A DNA stretch of 34,286 nucleotides from Pseudomonas palleroniana (GCF_003031675.1 NZ_PYWX01000045.1:1-34286), one strand, 5' to 3'. Shown: positions 26,301-33,921, counted from the stretch's first letter. Translations and numbers: made by a program. Notes: a model not told the origin generated them from the sequence alone.

Positions 26301-29300
26301 AACGCGGTGTGAAGCACGTCACCCTGAGCCTGCTGAATAGCGCTCAGTGGGTATCGGCGATGTCCGTGGCCATCGCGCTCCTGACGGAGTATCTCGTCGA
26401 CAACCTCGAACCAGGATCGCCCGGCAGTTTGCGAACAGACCGGTACAGTATTAAGAAACAACCCCACCATCCGGTCAGTGTCCGCCAGGTCCGGCCGACC
26501 GTGGGTTACCACCCCGGTCACTACCGTGTCTGAGCGCGAGAACACATGCAGCGTGAGGCAGTGCGCAGCCAGGAGCAGCGCCTTCAACGGCACCGCGCGT
26601 TGTGCAACCATGGTCTTAGCCCTTGCCAGTAATTCGCCCGGCAAGGCGACCCATTGCCCCATGACTGACTCCTCACCCAGGAGTCGCTCGTGAGCGCGAA
26701 ACCCGTCAAGCCTGGTCATTGACTTGCCATTCAGCAAGTGCGCCCAATAATCAGCCGTATCCCGGGAGGCGAGCGCGCGACGTTCCTCGCGCACATAAGT
26801 AGCGAGCGCCGGCGCAGTATCTGCTGCCAAGACCTGACCACGGTAAGCCGCCGCCCACGCCGCAATCATTGTTCCCACGCTCCAGCCATCCAGGATGGCG
26901 TGATGAAAGCTGAACACCAGGTCCAGCCCTCTCTCGCGGACAAATCCCGTGAAGAGGTAAAGCGACGGCTGGTCCAGCGCGTAGCGATGGAAGCGGCGCT
27001 GATGGACATGATCATCGATCTGCGCTTGCGCATCGGGAAGGCCCCTGAGGTCGACTATCTTCATCTGGCTGCTGGTCGATGCATGAATGCACTGCATAGG
27101 CTCGGAGCACCCGATCAAGTCGAATGAAGAGCGCAGTGCAGGGAATCGCTGCACGACGGTGTCAACTGCACGCCCAAAGGCTGACGCATCCCATGCCAGT
27201 TCAAAGCGATAGCGGAAGACATCGTGATAAATCGACGACTCGGGACGCTGGCTGGAATGAAACAGCAAACCCAGGCTGAGCCTGCTGACCGGAAAGGCGT
27301 CTTCCAGGCCCTCAAGTTTCGGGCGGTCCACTTCGCAGACCAGCTCAAACGGTTCTATGCCCTGAGGTAGGCTCGGCCGCACTACGTGTTCGGCGAGGCC
27401 GGCAACCGTCGGGTTGCGCATCAGGTCAGCCAATTTGAAACTCAGCCCGTTGCGCTCGGCCTTGGCCCGTATGCGCAGCATGAGGATCGAGTCGCCGCCC
27501 AGACTGTAGAAATCATCATGGACGCCAACGCCGGATACTCCGAGGACCTCACCCCAGACCTTCGCCAACAATGATTCAGCGGGGGTGCGCGGAGCGACGC
27601 CCATCGAATCCCGCTGTGGCAATGGCAAACATTTGCGATCCAGCTTGCCGTTGCTGGTCAAGGGGATCTGGTCGAGGCGCACAAAGAACGCAGGAATCAT
27701 GAACTCTGGGATCACAGAGGCGAGTTCGGCGCGCAATGTAACGGCATCCAACTCGGCATCTGCCACGTAGTAAGCGACCAGGAATATTCCTCGAGTGGCT
27801 GATGAACTGGCCACCACTGCGGCACACCTCACACCGGGCAGGCGCTCTACATGATCACGGACTTCATTGGGTTCAACCCGGTTTCCTCGAATCTTGACCT
27901 GGTCATCGGCACGCCCCAGATACTCCAGGTTGCCATCAGCAAGCCAGCGCGCAAGGTCACCGGTGCGGTACAGCCTGGAGCCCGGTTTGAAAGGGTCGGG
28001 CACAAAGCGCTCTTGCGTCAGTTGCGGCCGGTTCAGATAGCCACGCGCGACCCCTGCACCACCGATATAAAGCTCGCCGGGTGCACCTGCAGGTTGTGGC
28101 CTGAAGCATTTTCCCAATACGTGGAGTTGAATATTATCGATCGGCTTGCCGATCGGCACCCGTAACAGTGGGCCGCCAACACACGCAAAGTCCGAGACAT
28201 CAACGGTCGCCTCGGTAGGTCCATACAGGTTGACCAAGGCCACCGTGTCGCCAAAGATCCGCTTGAAACGATTGACCTGGGTCGGCGCGAGTGCCTCCCC
28301 ACTGCAAAATACCCGCCGCAGGGTCACCGCCTGCTCTCGGGCCTTAGCGTTGGTCTCCAGCAAATCAAGCATTACCGACAACATGGACGGAACGAAATGA
28401 ATCACAGTGACACTGTCACGCTCTATGGCATGCAGCACTTCGCGGGGATCCTTCTCCGCCCCGGGCGTCAACAGGGATAGCTTCGCGCCCGTAAAACTCC
28501 ACCAAAACAATTCCCAGACAGACACATCAAACGATATGGGTGTCTTTTGCAGCAGCACGTCCGTTTCATCGATCGGGTACTCACGCTGCATCCAGTGCAA
28601 GCGGTTTACAACAGAGCGATGCTCGACCATCACCCCTTTGGGAGTACCGGTAGAGCCCGAGGTGTAAATCACGTAGGCCAGATGATTGGGGCCTGCCACC
28701 GGCAACAGGGGCTCGCCCGGCGCCAGCGGCATGTCGACCATCCGCAACACTGGGCAAGCCGCCGATGGCAGCGCGAGATCCACCACCAGGGCGACCCTGG
28801 CAGCACAATCTTCCAGCAACAGCTCTATCCGCTCCAACGGATAGTTGGGATCGATGGGCACGTAGGCCGCACCCGCCAACTGGATACCGAGAATGGCTGG
28901 CATCAGGTAGCTGCCCCGCTCGACCAGGACTGCCACGCGGTCGTCAGGCACCACACCGCAGCCGCGCAACCGGATCGCTACCTCCGTCGCCCGGCGATAC
29001 AGTTCGGCGGCGCTTATTCGGTTACCGTCTGGCTCAATCAAGACAGTCTGCTGCGGTGCTCGCGCGACTTGTCCGGCAAACAGTTCAGGCAGCGTGATGT
29101 CGGTGGGGAATGGCTTGTCGGTAGTGTTTCGCGCGTAAACCAGGTCGTGGTACTCGCGGGCAGACAATGGGTCGACGTCCACTGCCAGCCGCTCGCCATC
29201 CGCTACCAAAGCACGCAGGAGCGTCTCGATGTGCTGCGCGGCAGCCACTATAGTGAAATCTTCATCGAAGATATCGCAAGCGTACTCAAAATCCAGGACC

Positions 29301-30421
29301 ACATCGCTGTGGTCATCGAACTCCGAGACCCATATCGCCAGGGCATCCTGATCATGAGCGTGCGTTTGTGCCACGGTTTCACAGGTTACCCTGGGTATCG
29401 AGATTGCCTGCGGCCAGCGCATGTAGGAAAGGGTGGTGTCAAACAACAGCCCCGAGCCCCTGGCTACATCCCCCAACGGTATGCGTTGATGGCGCAGTAA
29501 CTCCCGGGTCTCCTGGCGCAGTTTCGCGATGAATTCATCCACGCTCTGGCCCGGCAAGACTTCGATACGCAACGGCAACGTATTGGCGAAATGCCCGACC
29601 ACCGCCTTCGTACTGCGGTCGGAACGGTTCAACACGGGAATCCCCAGAACCACTTCATCGACCCGGTGCACCCTGGCCAGGTAGAGCGCAACCGCCGCGC
29701 TGATAAACAGGAAAGGGGATTCACCACGCTCCCTGACCGCCGCGAGCAGCGATCGCTCAAGCGTGATGGCATGCCGTGAAGTGGCCCGTGCGCCGGCCGG
29801 TAGTTTGCGATTGAAGAGCGCAGGCTCGACGCCGCTCAGCATCGCAGAAAAATAAGCACGGTCTTCCTGGTACTGTTCGGACTGGGTGTATCCATCGGCC
29901 TCGATCACCGCAACATAAGACGTCGCTGGCGCGTCGGCTACTGCAGTGCCGGTCAACCTCAGATATTCACCGCGCACCTGGCCCATGAAGTTCTGCAAGC
30001 CCCAAGCGTCGCAGACGATGTGATGAGCACGGACATACACATACACCGACTCAGTGGCCCGCAGCAGGACCAGGTCCGCAAGCGGGCCACCGTCCAGGGA
30101 GTAGCTGAAGTCAAAGGCGTTGCGCAGCCAAGCCTCGACGTCGGCGTCGGGCTCCGATTCATGTGTGAAATCAACGATTGTTATGGGAATGTCTGGCTCT
30201 TCAGCGAGCCATTGAAAAGGTGTCCCACCCTCCTCCCCCAGCCGTAGACCGAAGGCATCAGTGCGCCTGGCAACCAGCGTCAGCGCATGGTGCAGTGCCT
30301 CCTCATCCACCTCGCCAACGAGCCGGTCGTAACAGAAGAGTGTGTACTGATTGTTCTCTGGGAACTGAGCAGCGGCAACCCAAATGTCGCGCTGATAAGG
30401 CGATAACGGACTACGGATCAT
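23375..30421 (-). CDS. azeB: Nonribosomal peptide synthetase, C-A(Ser)-T-C-A(AZE/Pro-like)-T-TE
   Basis: A 2348-residue two-module NRPS. C1 (about 1-430) has 'RAHHIVCDAW', with Ala where HHxxxDG has Gly. A1 (440-945; core 'YTSGSTGTPKG') gives specificity residues D,V,W,H,F,S,L,V,D,K, a serine code. T1 carries 'LGGDSI' near 975. C2 (1030-1450) has intact 'HHAILDG'. A2 (1460-1960; core 'FTSGSTGRPKG') gives D,M,Q,L,V,S,Q,Q,V,K, resembling proline codes (DVQLIAHVVK), which fits azetidine-2-carboxylate. T2 has 'LGGTSL' near 2010. The type I thioesterase has 'GWSFGG' near 2143 and His in 'VPGDHLLLM' near 2314. A starter C domain implies N-acylation of Ser. ATG at 30421 has AGAGGA upstream; 23 upstream codons are rejected. 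Same architecture as PA3327. Confidence 0.93.
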   Translation of the reverse strand: MIRSPLSPYQRDIWVAAAQFPENNQYTLFCYDRLVGEVDEEALHHALTLVARRTDAFGLRLGEEGGTPFQWLAEEPDIPITIVDFTHESEPDADVEAWLRNAFDFSYSLDGGPLADLVLLRATESVYVYVRAHHIVCDAWGLQNFMGQVRGEYLRLTGTAVADAPATSYVAVIEADGYTQSEQYQEDRAYFSAMLSGVEPALFNRKLPAGARATSRHAITLERSLLAAVRERGESPFLFISAAVALYLARVHRVDEVVLGIPVLNRSDRSTKAVVGHFANTLPLRIEVLPGQSVDEFIAKLRQETRELLRHQRIPLGDVARGSGLLFDTTLSYMRWPQAISIPRVTCETVAQTHAHDQDALAIWVSEFDDHSDVVLDFEYACDIFDEDFTIVAAAQHIETLLRALVADGERLAVDVDPLSAREYHDLVYARNTTDKPFPTDITLPELFAGQVARAPQQTVLIEPDGNRISAAELYRRATEVAIRLRGCGVVPDDRVAVLVERGSYLMPAILGIQLAGAAYVPIDPNYPLERIELLLEDCAARVALVVDLALPSAACPVLRMVDMPLAPGEPLLPVAGPNHLAYVIYTSGSTGTPKGVMVEHRSVVNRLHWMQREYPIDETDVLLQKTPISFDVSVWELFWWSFTGAKLSLLTPGAEKDPREVLHAIERDSVTVIHFVPSMLSVMLDLLETNAKAREQAVTLRRVFCSGEALAPTQVNRFKRIFGDTVALVNLYGPTEATVDVSDFACVGGPLLRVPIGKPIDNIQLHVLGKCFRPQPAGAPGELYIGGAGVARGYLNRPQLTQERFVPDPFKPGSRLYRTGDLARWLADGNLEYLGRADDQVKIRGNRVEPNEVRDHVERLPGVRCAAVVASSSATRGIFLVAYYVADAELDAVTLRAELASVIPEFMIPAFFVRLDQIPLTSNGKLDRKCLPLPQRDSMGVAPRTPAESLLAKVWGEVLGVSGVGVHDDFYSLGGDSILMLRIRAKAERNGLSFKLADLMRNPTVAGLAEHVVRPSLPQGIEPFELVCEVDRPKLEGLEDAFPVSRLSLGLLFHSSQRPESSIYHDVFRYRFELAWDASAFGRAVDTVVQRFPALRSSFDLIGCSEPMQCIHASTSSQMKIVDLRGLPDAQAQIDDHVHQRRFHRYALDQPSLYLFTGFVRERGLDLVFSFHHAILDGWSVGTMIAAWAAAYRGQVLAADTAPALATYVREERRALASRDTADYWAHLLNGKSMTRLDGFRAHERLLGEESVMGQWVALPGELLARAKTMVAQRAVPLKALLLAAHCLTLHVFSRSDTVVTGVVTHGRPDLADTDRMVGLFLNTVPVCSQTAGRSWFEVVDEILRQERDGHGHRRYPLSAIQQAQGDVLHTAFNYVNLHVLETLHELRDLEVWEETNFSLFISAIANPVGDGMYLRVDTDGHSITRAQADLVGATFVDVLRRVVDAPDDPVDFAFLAPPRGVTPLPEPLVGVVTLFERQVLAKPDNCAIAFNDEHWTYQKLDQVSHYVATRLRAAGAHPGAAIGVAMNRSPEMIAVIWGILRAGLVCVPLDVSYPAHRLALILETAQPYRVVAHPQHAGVAASAIVLQAEEVVAPISPESFAAPAMDDLAMLLFTSGSTGRPKGVELPHRMWANYTQWQLRVPSGSPGLSTLQFAPLSFDMSFQEIFSTLCGGGELRLVSNEERLDPAALLRLLERYQVQRALLPFVALQRLAEASNTLGLLPNALQVVVSSGEQLRITEDIRAFCRAMPGLLLENQYGPTETHQVTFHSLTGDPATFPALPPIGQPLDGVEIQLLDAGMRPVPVGVTGEIYVGGECLARGYHRAAQLTDERFVPHPWREGAKLYRTGDLGRVLDNGDVVWLGRADTQVKVRGFRIEPVEVELAIMRQAQHQSGLAGVAVVARDRDGTDAFLAAFLTGDPRRVDLVELKKALRAELPDFMIPSFFVWVDGFSLTPSGKRDDAALRAIPLAQEVLVEYEAPRDEYERTVAELLSELLDVPEVSIRDDFFELGGTSLTAMRLVLTLEKRFGIDIPIAALIESPTVAGLAGRLRERSAVMAFDPLVPIRASGSRTPLFLVHPLGGHVLCYLPLARALPADMPVYALQAAGSGQGSTPIESIEEMAAEYLAAVRRVQPQGPYVLAGWSFGGFVAYEMARQLRALDPQSVEQVIVLDSITIDRERFMGASDDALLQFFYWELVWFERSHEKVEPLPAELSLNEKLDHIVEGAISNGVLPAGTPRATVRRLYELFRANWRALMEYRPPVTDCDFALLRADGPLPASLKPMHDAAGTHYNEPSNGWRHWTTGNLTVIDVPGDHLLLMKEPYVVSVAAAITGLLTSSSHTDGNRP

Positions 30422-30871
30422 CCCTGTATCCTCTTGAAGAAACTCCAAGGCGTGGCACCACGCATTTCGCCAACATGCCATCAAAAGCACCTTGGCTCGT
30501 CCTCATCCTGAGTACGACTTTATCCGTCAGAAGAGTGAGAAAAACTTCCACGCCTTTGTAAGATTTATCCGAGCGTAGAAGGCATTTCATTTTTTGCAAA
30601 TCTAAAATTCACTATTTTCACCGCGCCAATATCGTAAGGAGGAGAATCATTTTCCCCTCCATTTCGCTGAGAATCGTAGAGATCCATCGGCATCCGAAAG
30701 CACAGCTGGCGCTGGAGTCAGTAGGTCCCAAAGGCTTTGACTTATGCACAACCCAGCGCCTAAAGTCGCAACGGTTTATGTGCCGGGAGTCGCTTTGCGC
30801 CCCTCGACACGGGGCATGCCCACGAGGATGGGGTGCCTAAAATGGAACTTTGAAAATGTCTAGGAGACGTT
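30422..30871. promoter_or_regulatory. Divergent control region between azeB and clpP2
   Basis: The 450-base gap has no convincing gene. It contains an AT-rich patch (about 30580-30625), three operator-like palindromes and a leader structure before clpP2. GCGTGG-CA-CCACGC (30450-30463) lies in the azeB leader. GGAGGaGAA-N5-TTCcCCTCC (30638-30660) is an imperfect 23-base palindrome whose core GGAGAATCATTTTCC is faintly Fur-like. CCTCG-N16-CGAGG (30802-30827) encloses GGGCATGCCC. A weak sigma70-type pair for clpP2 is TTGACT (30737) and TAAAGT (30761), 18 apart. I see no clear las/rhl box, although the P. aeruginosa cluster is known to be quorum-controlled. Confidence 0.45.
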
Positions 30872-31477
30872 ATGAATAACGACGAGCAAGAACAGGGCAG
30901 TAAGGATCAACAGGGCGCCGTCAGTGCCAAATTGATGGAGTATGCGATCAAGGCTCGCAAGGTATTCATCACCGGCGTAGTTGATGAGCGGATGGCAAAA
31001 GATGTCGTGCAACAGCTGCACATCCTCGCGTCCATCAATGATGATCCGATTTACGTCTTCGTTAACTCGCCGGGTGGACACGTTGAATCGGGCGACATGA
31101 TCTTTGATGCGGTTCGTTTTATTTCCGCGCCAGTGGTCATGATTGGCTCTGGCAGCGTCGCGAGCGCGGGTGCACTTATCTACGCGGCAGCCAAAAAAGA
31201 AAATCGCTACTCTCTTCCGAACACACGGTTCTTGCTGCACCAACCGTCAGGTGGCTTTCAAGGACCGGCGAGCAACGTTGAGATTTACATGAATGAAATT
31301 GTCAGGATGAAAAAGCGCCTAGACAGTATTTTCGCCCACGCGACAGGGCAGACTGCGGAAAAAATCAGCGCCGACACTGAGCGTGACTTTTGGCTCAATG
31401 CCGAGGAAGCACTGGAATACGGCCTGGTGAACAAAATCATCGTGTCGGAAAAAGAGATCACGCCACCGGTCGCTTGA
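30872..31477 (+). CDS. clpP2: ClpP-type serine protease subunit of the aze cluster
   Basis: A 201-residue ClpP peptidase. The catalytic triad is complete: S98 ('GSVASAGALI'), H123 ('FLLHQPSGG') and D172 ('TERDFWL'), at spacing close to E. coli ClpP. The N-terminus is short and polar (MNNDEQEQGS) with no long propeptide. ATG at 30872 follows AGGAG. It is divergent from azeB, and in P. aeruginosa the second ClpP (PA3326, clpP2) occupies the same place. ClpP2 there is reported to assemble with ClpP1. Whether it processes a cluster enzyme or regulator is unknown. Base composition looks lower in GC than the core genes nearby. It might carry the name azeA if the letters run on from azeB. Confidence 0.93.
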   Translation: MNNDEQEQGSKDQQGAVSAKLMEYAIKARKVFITGVVDERMAKDVVQQLHILASINDDPIYVFVNSPGGHVESGDMIFDAVRFISAPVVMIGSGSVASAGALIYAAAKKENRYSLPNTRFLLHQPSGGFQGPASNVEIYMNEIVRMKKRLDSIFAHATGQTAEKISADTERDFWLNAEEALEYGLVNKIIVSEKEITPPVA

Positions 31478-31509
31478 TCACGAAGGTATCTTGCCGCGCA
31501 AACTCGATC

Positions 31510-31543
31510 AAAAATGTGGGGGTAGAGCCGCTCGCACATTTTT
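31510..31543 (+). terminator. Rho-independent terminator after clpP2
   Basis: AAAAATGTG (31510-31518) and CACATTTTT (31535-31543) are exact complementary arms, with a smaller GAGC/GCTC pair in the loop. The T-run ends the right arm, 33 bases after the clpP2 stop. The A-run on the left makes it potentially bidirectional. Confidence 0.7.
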
Positions 31544-31613
31544 CACCGAGGATTGGCGGCAACTTCACGCCTGCCACACTCTGCGCTTTGATTGTCAGGT
31601 GAAATACCGGGAA

Positions 31614-31641
31614 AAAAAGCCTGCATCTCTGCAGGCTTTTT
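31614..31641. terminator. Strong bidirectional terminator, probably from a tRNA-Asn transcription unit
   Basis: AAAAAGCCTGCA (31614-31625), loop TCTC, TGCAGGCTTTTT (31630-31641) form a perfect 12-bp stem with T-runs on both strands. It lies immediately 3' of the tRNA-Asn remnant read on the minus strand, the position of a tRNA terminator. Confidence 0.88.
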
Positions 31642-31648
31642 CACTATT

Positions 31649-31699
31649 TGGCTCCACGACCTGGACTCAAACCAGGGACCCAATGATTAGCAATCATTT
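31649..31699 (-). pseudogene. 3' half of a tRNA-Asn gene (remnant)
   Basis: On the minus strand, from 31699, the sequence gives an anticodon arm (AATGA-TTGCTAA-TCATT), variable loop TGGGTC, T arm (CCTGG-TTTGAGT-CCAGG) and acceptor 3' strand ending GTGGAGCCA. This matches bacterial tRNA-Asn from the anticodon arm onward. The anticodon position reads GCT instead of GTT, and the T loop has TTTGA instead of TTCGA. The 5' acceptor strand and D arm are missing, so it cannot make a functional tRNA. Such 3' halves are typical leftovers of element integration at tRNA genes. Confidence 0.8.
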
Positions 31700-31772
31700 T
31701 TGATCAAAAGGCCAATTAATTCAGATTTTTTTCATAGTGCTCAACCCTTTGAGCAAAGTTGGTACGCCGCGT

Positions 31773-31784
31773 GCAAACGTTTGC
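31773..31784. promoter_or_regulatory. PurR/LacI-type operator upstream of the nucleoside uptake genes
   Basis: GCAAACGTTTGC is a perfect 12-base palindrome with the central CG of LacI-family sites, and matches the core of the E. coli PurR box (ACGCAAACGTTTGCGT). It lies 75 bases before the Tsx-like gene. A purine- or nucleoside-responsive LacI-type repressor is the likely binder; none is encoded in the window. Confidence 0.65.
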
Positions 31785-31788
31785 GGAA

Positions 31789-31829
31789 TGAACTGGGCAA
31801 CCCAGTTCACCTTACCCCGAGCAATCGGG
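31789..31829 (+). promoter_or_regulatory. Two consecutive leader hairpins before the Tsx-like gene
   Basis: TGAACTGGG-CAA-CCCAGTTCA (31789-31809) is a perfect 9-bp stem with a 3-base loop. It is followed at once by CCCGA-GCAA-TCGGG (31816-31829). Neither has a T-run. They lie between the operator and the start codon, so they would form in the mRNA leader and could affect stability or translation, or the first could be a second protein site. Confidence 0.45.
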
Positions 31830-31858
31830 TTCAAACCGCGTACGAATAGGGATTTTCA

Positions 31859-32821
31859 ATGCACTCCACTTCAAGGCGTCAAGCTTGCTTTGGTGTTTCC
31901 TTGCTACTGGCCGCCGTTACGGGAGTACTCAGCGCACCCATTTTGGCGCAGCCGACACCGGTCGATGACTCAGCACAGGGCGAAACGCTCAGTCCTGAAA
32001 CCAAGAACCCTGATGCCGGCCCCGCAAAAAAAGGCGTGTACCTGTCGGACTGGTTCAACCAGGACCTGACGCTGATCGGCAGCAAAGACATCAGCTTCGG
32101 CCCCAAGCCGCAAGATGACGTCTACCTGGAATACGAGTACTTCGGCCGCAAGGGCCCGTTCGAGCTGTATGGCTATATCGACGTACCGAAGATTCTCGGC
32201 ATCGGTAACAGTAATGACAAAGGCGCGTGGGACCATGGCTCGCCCGTGTTCATGGAGCACGAGCCGCGGATCTCCATCGACTACCTGGCAGGTCGCAGCC
32301 TGGCCGTCGGCCCGTTCAAGGAATGGTACGTCGCGTTTGACTGGATCTATGACCACGGCAGCAATAAGTCCAACCGTGCCAACACCCTGTACAGCGGCCT
32401 GGGCACCGACATCGACACCCATTCGCGGGTCAACCTGTCGGCCAACTTTTATGGGCGCTACCAGTGGGAAAACTATGGCGCCAGCAATGAATACTCGTGG
32501 GATGGCTACCGTGCGCAAATGAAGTACATCGTGCCGATCAGTACGTTCGATAACGGTGCGGCGCTGACCTATATCGGTTTTACCAACTACGATTTCGGCT
32601 CAAGCCTGCACAAGGACAACCCGGCGCGCACCGCCAACGCGTTGGTGGCCACCAACGTGCTGCTGTACTCGTTTACCCATCTGCGTTTCACCCTGGTGGG
32701 TCGTTATTTCCACAACGGCGGCAACTGGGAGGATGGCAGCGAGCTGAACTTCGGCGAGGGCAACTTCCGCGCCCGCTCCGAAGGCTGGGGCTATTACGCC
32801 GGTGTGGGTTACCAATTCTGA
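31859..32821 (+). CDS. Tsx-like nucleoside-specific outer-membrane channel
   Basis: A 320-residue outer-membrane protein. A long signal region (R6-R7 then 'FGVSLLLAAVTGVLS', cleavage near 'LAQP', residues 30-32) precedes a beta-barrel rich in alternating aromatic residues. 'WFNQDLTLIGSKDISFGPKPQDDVYLEYEYFGRKGPFELYGYIDVPK' region (residues 64-111, quoted in part) and the C-terminal 'GYYAGVGYQF' with terminal Phe are typical of the Tsx/OmpK family. It lets nucleosides cross the outer membrane. It is followed 14 bases later by the periplasmic purine nucleoside permease gene, forming an uptake pair. ATG at 31859 follows AGGGA. Confidence 0.88.
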   Translation: MHSTSRRQACFGVSLLLAAVTGVLSAPILAQPTPVDDSAQGETLSPETKNPDAGPAKKGVYLSDWFNQDLTLIGSKDISFGPKPQDDVYLEYEYFGRKGPFELYGYIDVPKILGIGNSNDKGAWDHGSPVFMEHEPRISIDYLAGRSLAVGPFKEWYVAFDWIYDHGSNKSNRANTLYSGLGTDIDTHSRVNLSANFYGRYQWENYGASNEYSWDGYRAQMKYIVPISTFDNGAALTYIGFTNYDFGSSLHKDNPARTANALVATNVLLYSFTHLRFTLVGRYFHNGGNWEDGSELNFGEGNFRARSEGWGYYAGVGYQF

Positions 32822-32835
32822 TCAAGGAGCTTTAG

Positions 32836-33864
32836 ATGAACGTGCTTACCCGTCTCTCGCTGGCCATCGGCCTGGCGTTTTTGCCGCATGTGGTACTGGC
32901 CGATGCGCCTGCGCCGATCAAGCCGAAGGTGATGCTAATCACCATGTTCGCCCCTGAGGCGCAAACCTGGATAGACCGTCTGGAACTCAAGCAGGAAGTC
33001 CGCGTGCCAGGGCTTTCCGCCGAATACCCAGTGATACGCTGCAACACTCAGGCTGTTTGCCTGCTGGTCACCGGCATGGGCCAGACCAACGCCGCCGCTT
33101 CCACCCTCGCCCTGGCCTTGTCGCCCAAGTTCGACCTGCGCCAGAGCTACTTCCTGATCGCCGGGATTGCCGGTATCAACCCCAAGCACGGCACCATCGG
33201 TACAGCCGCCTGGGCCCATTACCTGGTGGAATTCGGCACCCAGTGGGAGCTGGATTCGCGCGATGCACCCAAGGATTGGCCGACGGGTTACATCGGCATC
33301 AATACCAAGGGGCCGAACGAGAAACCACCGCTGGACTACAAGACCGAAGTGTTTGAGCTCAACCCCAAGCTGCAAGCCAAGGCGTTTGCCTTGTCGCAGA
33401 AAGTCGAGTTGAGCGAAAGCAAGGAATCCAGCGCCTGGCGTAAACACTACCCGTCCGCCCCGGCCAACCAACCGCCACAGGTCACACGTTGCGACACCCT
33501 GGCCGGTAACACCTGGTTCTCCGGCACGCGCCTGAGCGAACGCGCCGAGGTCTGGACCCGCTTGCTCACGGACAATAAAGGCGAATACTGCACCACCCAG
33601 CAGGAAGACAACTCCACCTATGAAGCCCTGCTGCGCGCCAGTCGCGAAGGCCTGGTGGATATCCAGCGGCTGGCCGTGGTGCGTGCGGGCTCCGATTTCG
33701 ACCGGCCTTACCCAGGCTACAGCGAGGTGGACAACCTGTTGAAGTACGCAGACCAAGGGGGGTTCGTGCCGGCACTGGAAAACCTGTACCGCACGGGTAA
33801 CCCGCTGGTACAGGCGATTCTGAAGAATTGGTCGGCGTGGGAAAAAGGCGTTCCAGACGCCTGA
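32836..33864 (+). CDS. Purine nucleoside permease (NUP family, periplasmic)
   Basis: A 342-residue member of the purine nucleoside permease family (PF06516). A signal peptide (R6, hydrophobic core 'LSLAIGLAFLPHVVL', cleavage near ADA, 22-24) precedes 'PKVMLITMFAPEAQTWIDRL', 'LLVTGMGQTNAAASTLAL' and 'YFLIAGIAGINPKHGTIGTAAWAHYLVEF', which resemble a nucleoside phosphorylase fold. 'VVRAGSDFDRPYPG' near the C-terminus matches the purine-site region. The family was described as nucleoside transport-related, though the fold suggests a nucleoside-cleaving or binding role. The gene has AGGAG before the ATG and shares the operator-controlled transcript with the Tsx-like gene. Confidence 0.88.
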   Translation: MNVLTRLSLAIGLAFLPHVVLADAPAPIKPKVMLITMFAPEAQTWIDRLELKQEVRVPGLSAEYPVIRCNTQAVCLLVTGMGQTNAAASTLALALSPKFDLRQSYFLIAGIAGINPKHGTIGTAAWAHYLVEFGTQWELDSRDAPKDWPTGYIGINTKGPNEKPPLDYKTEVFELNPKLQAKAFALSQKVELSESKESSAWRKHYPSAPANQPPQVTRCDTLAGNTWFSGTRLSERAEVWTRLLTDNKGEYCTTQQEDNSTYEALLRASREGLVDIQRLAVVRAGSDFDRPYPGYSEVDNLLKYADQGGFVPALENLYRTGNPLVQAILKNWSAWEKGVPDA

Positions 33865-33921
33865 TAAAGATCAAATGCAGGGAGGGCTGTAGAACACATG
33901 TTCTGTAGTGAGCGGGCTTGC

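Noticed and set aside
22218..30421. Brabantamide or pyrrolizixenamide (Ser-Pro) pathway
   Set aside because: NRPS architecture plus FAD monooxygenase are similar, but the full gene set with AzeJ-like SAM cyclase, FabH, ACP, P450 and ClpP2 matches the aze cluster, and A2 is not a standard proline code.
31649..31699. Functional tRNA gene
   Set aside because: The 5' acceptor strand and D arm are absent, and the anticodon loop is altered; only the 3' half is present.
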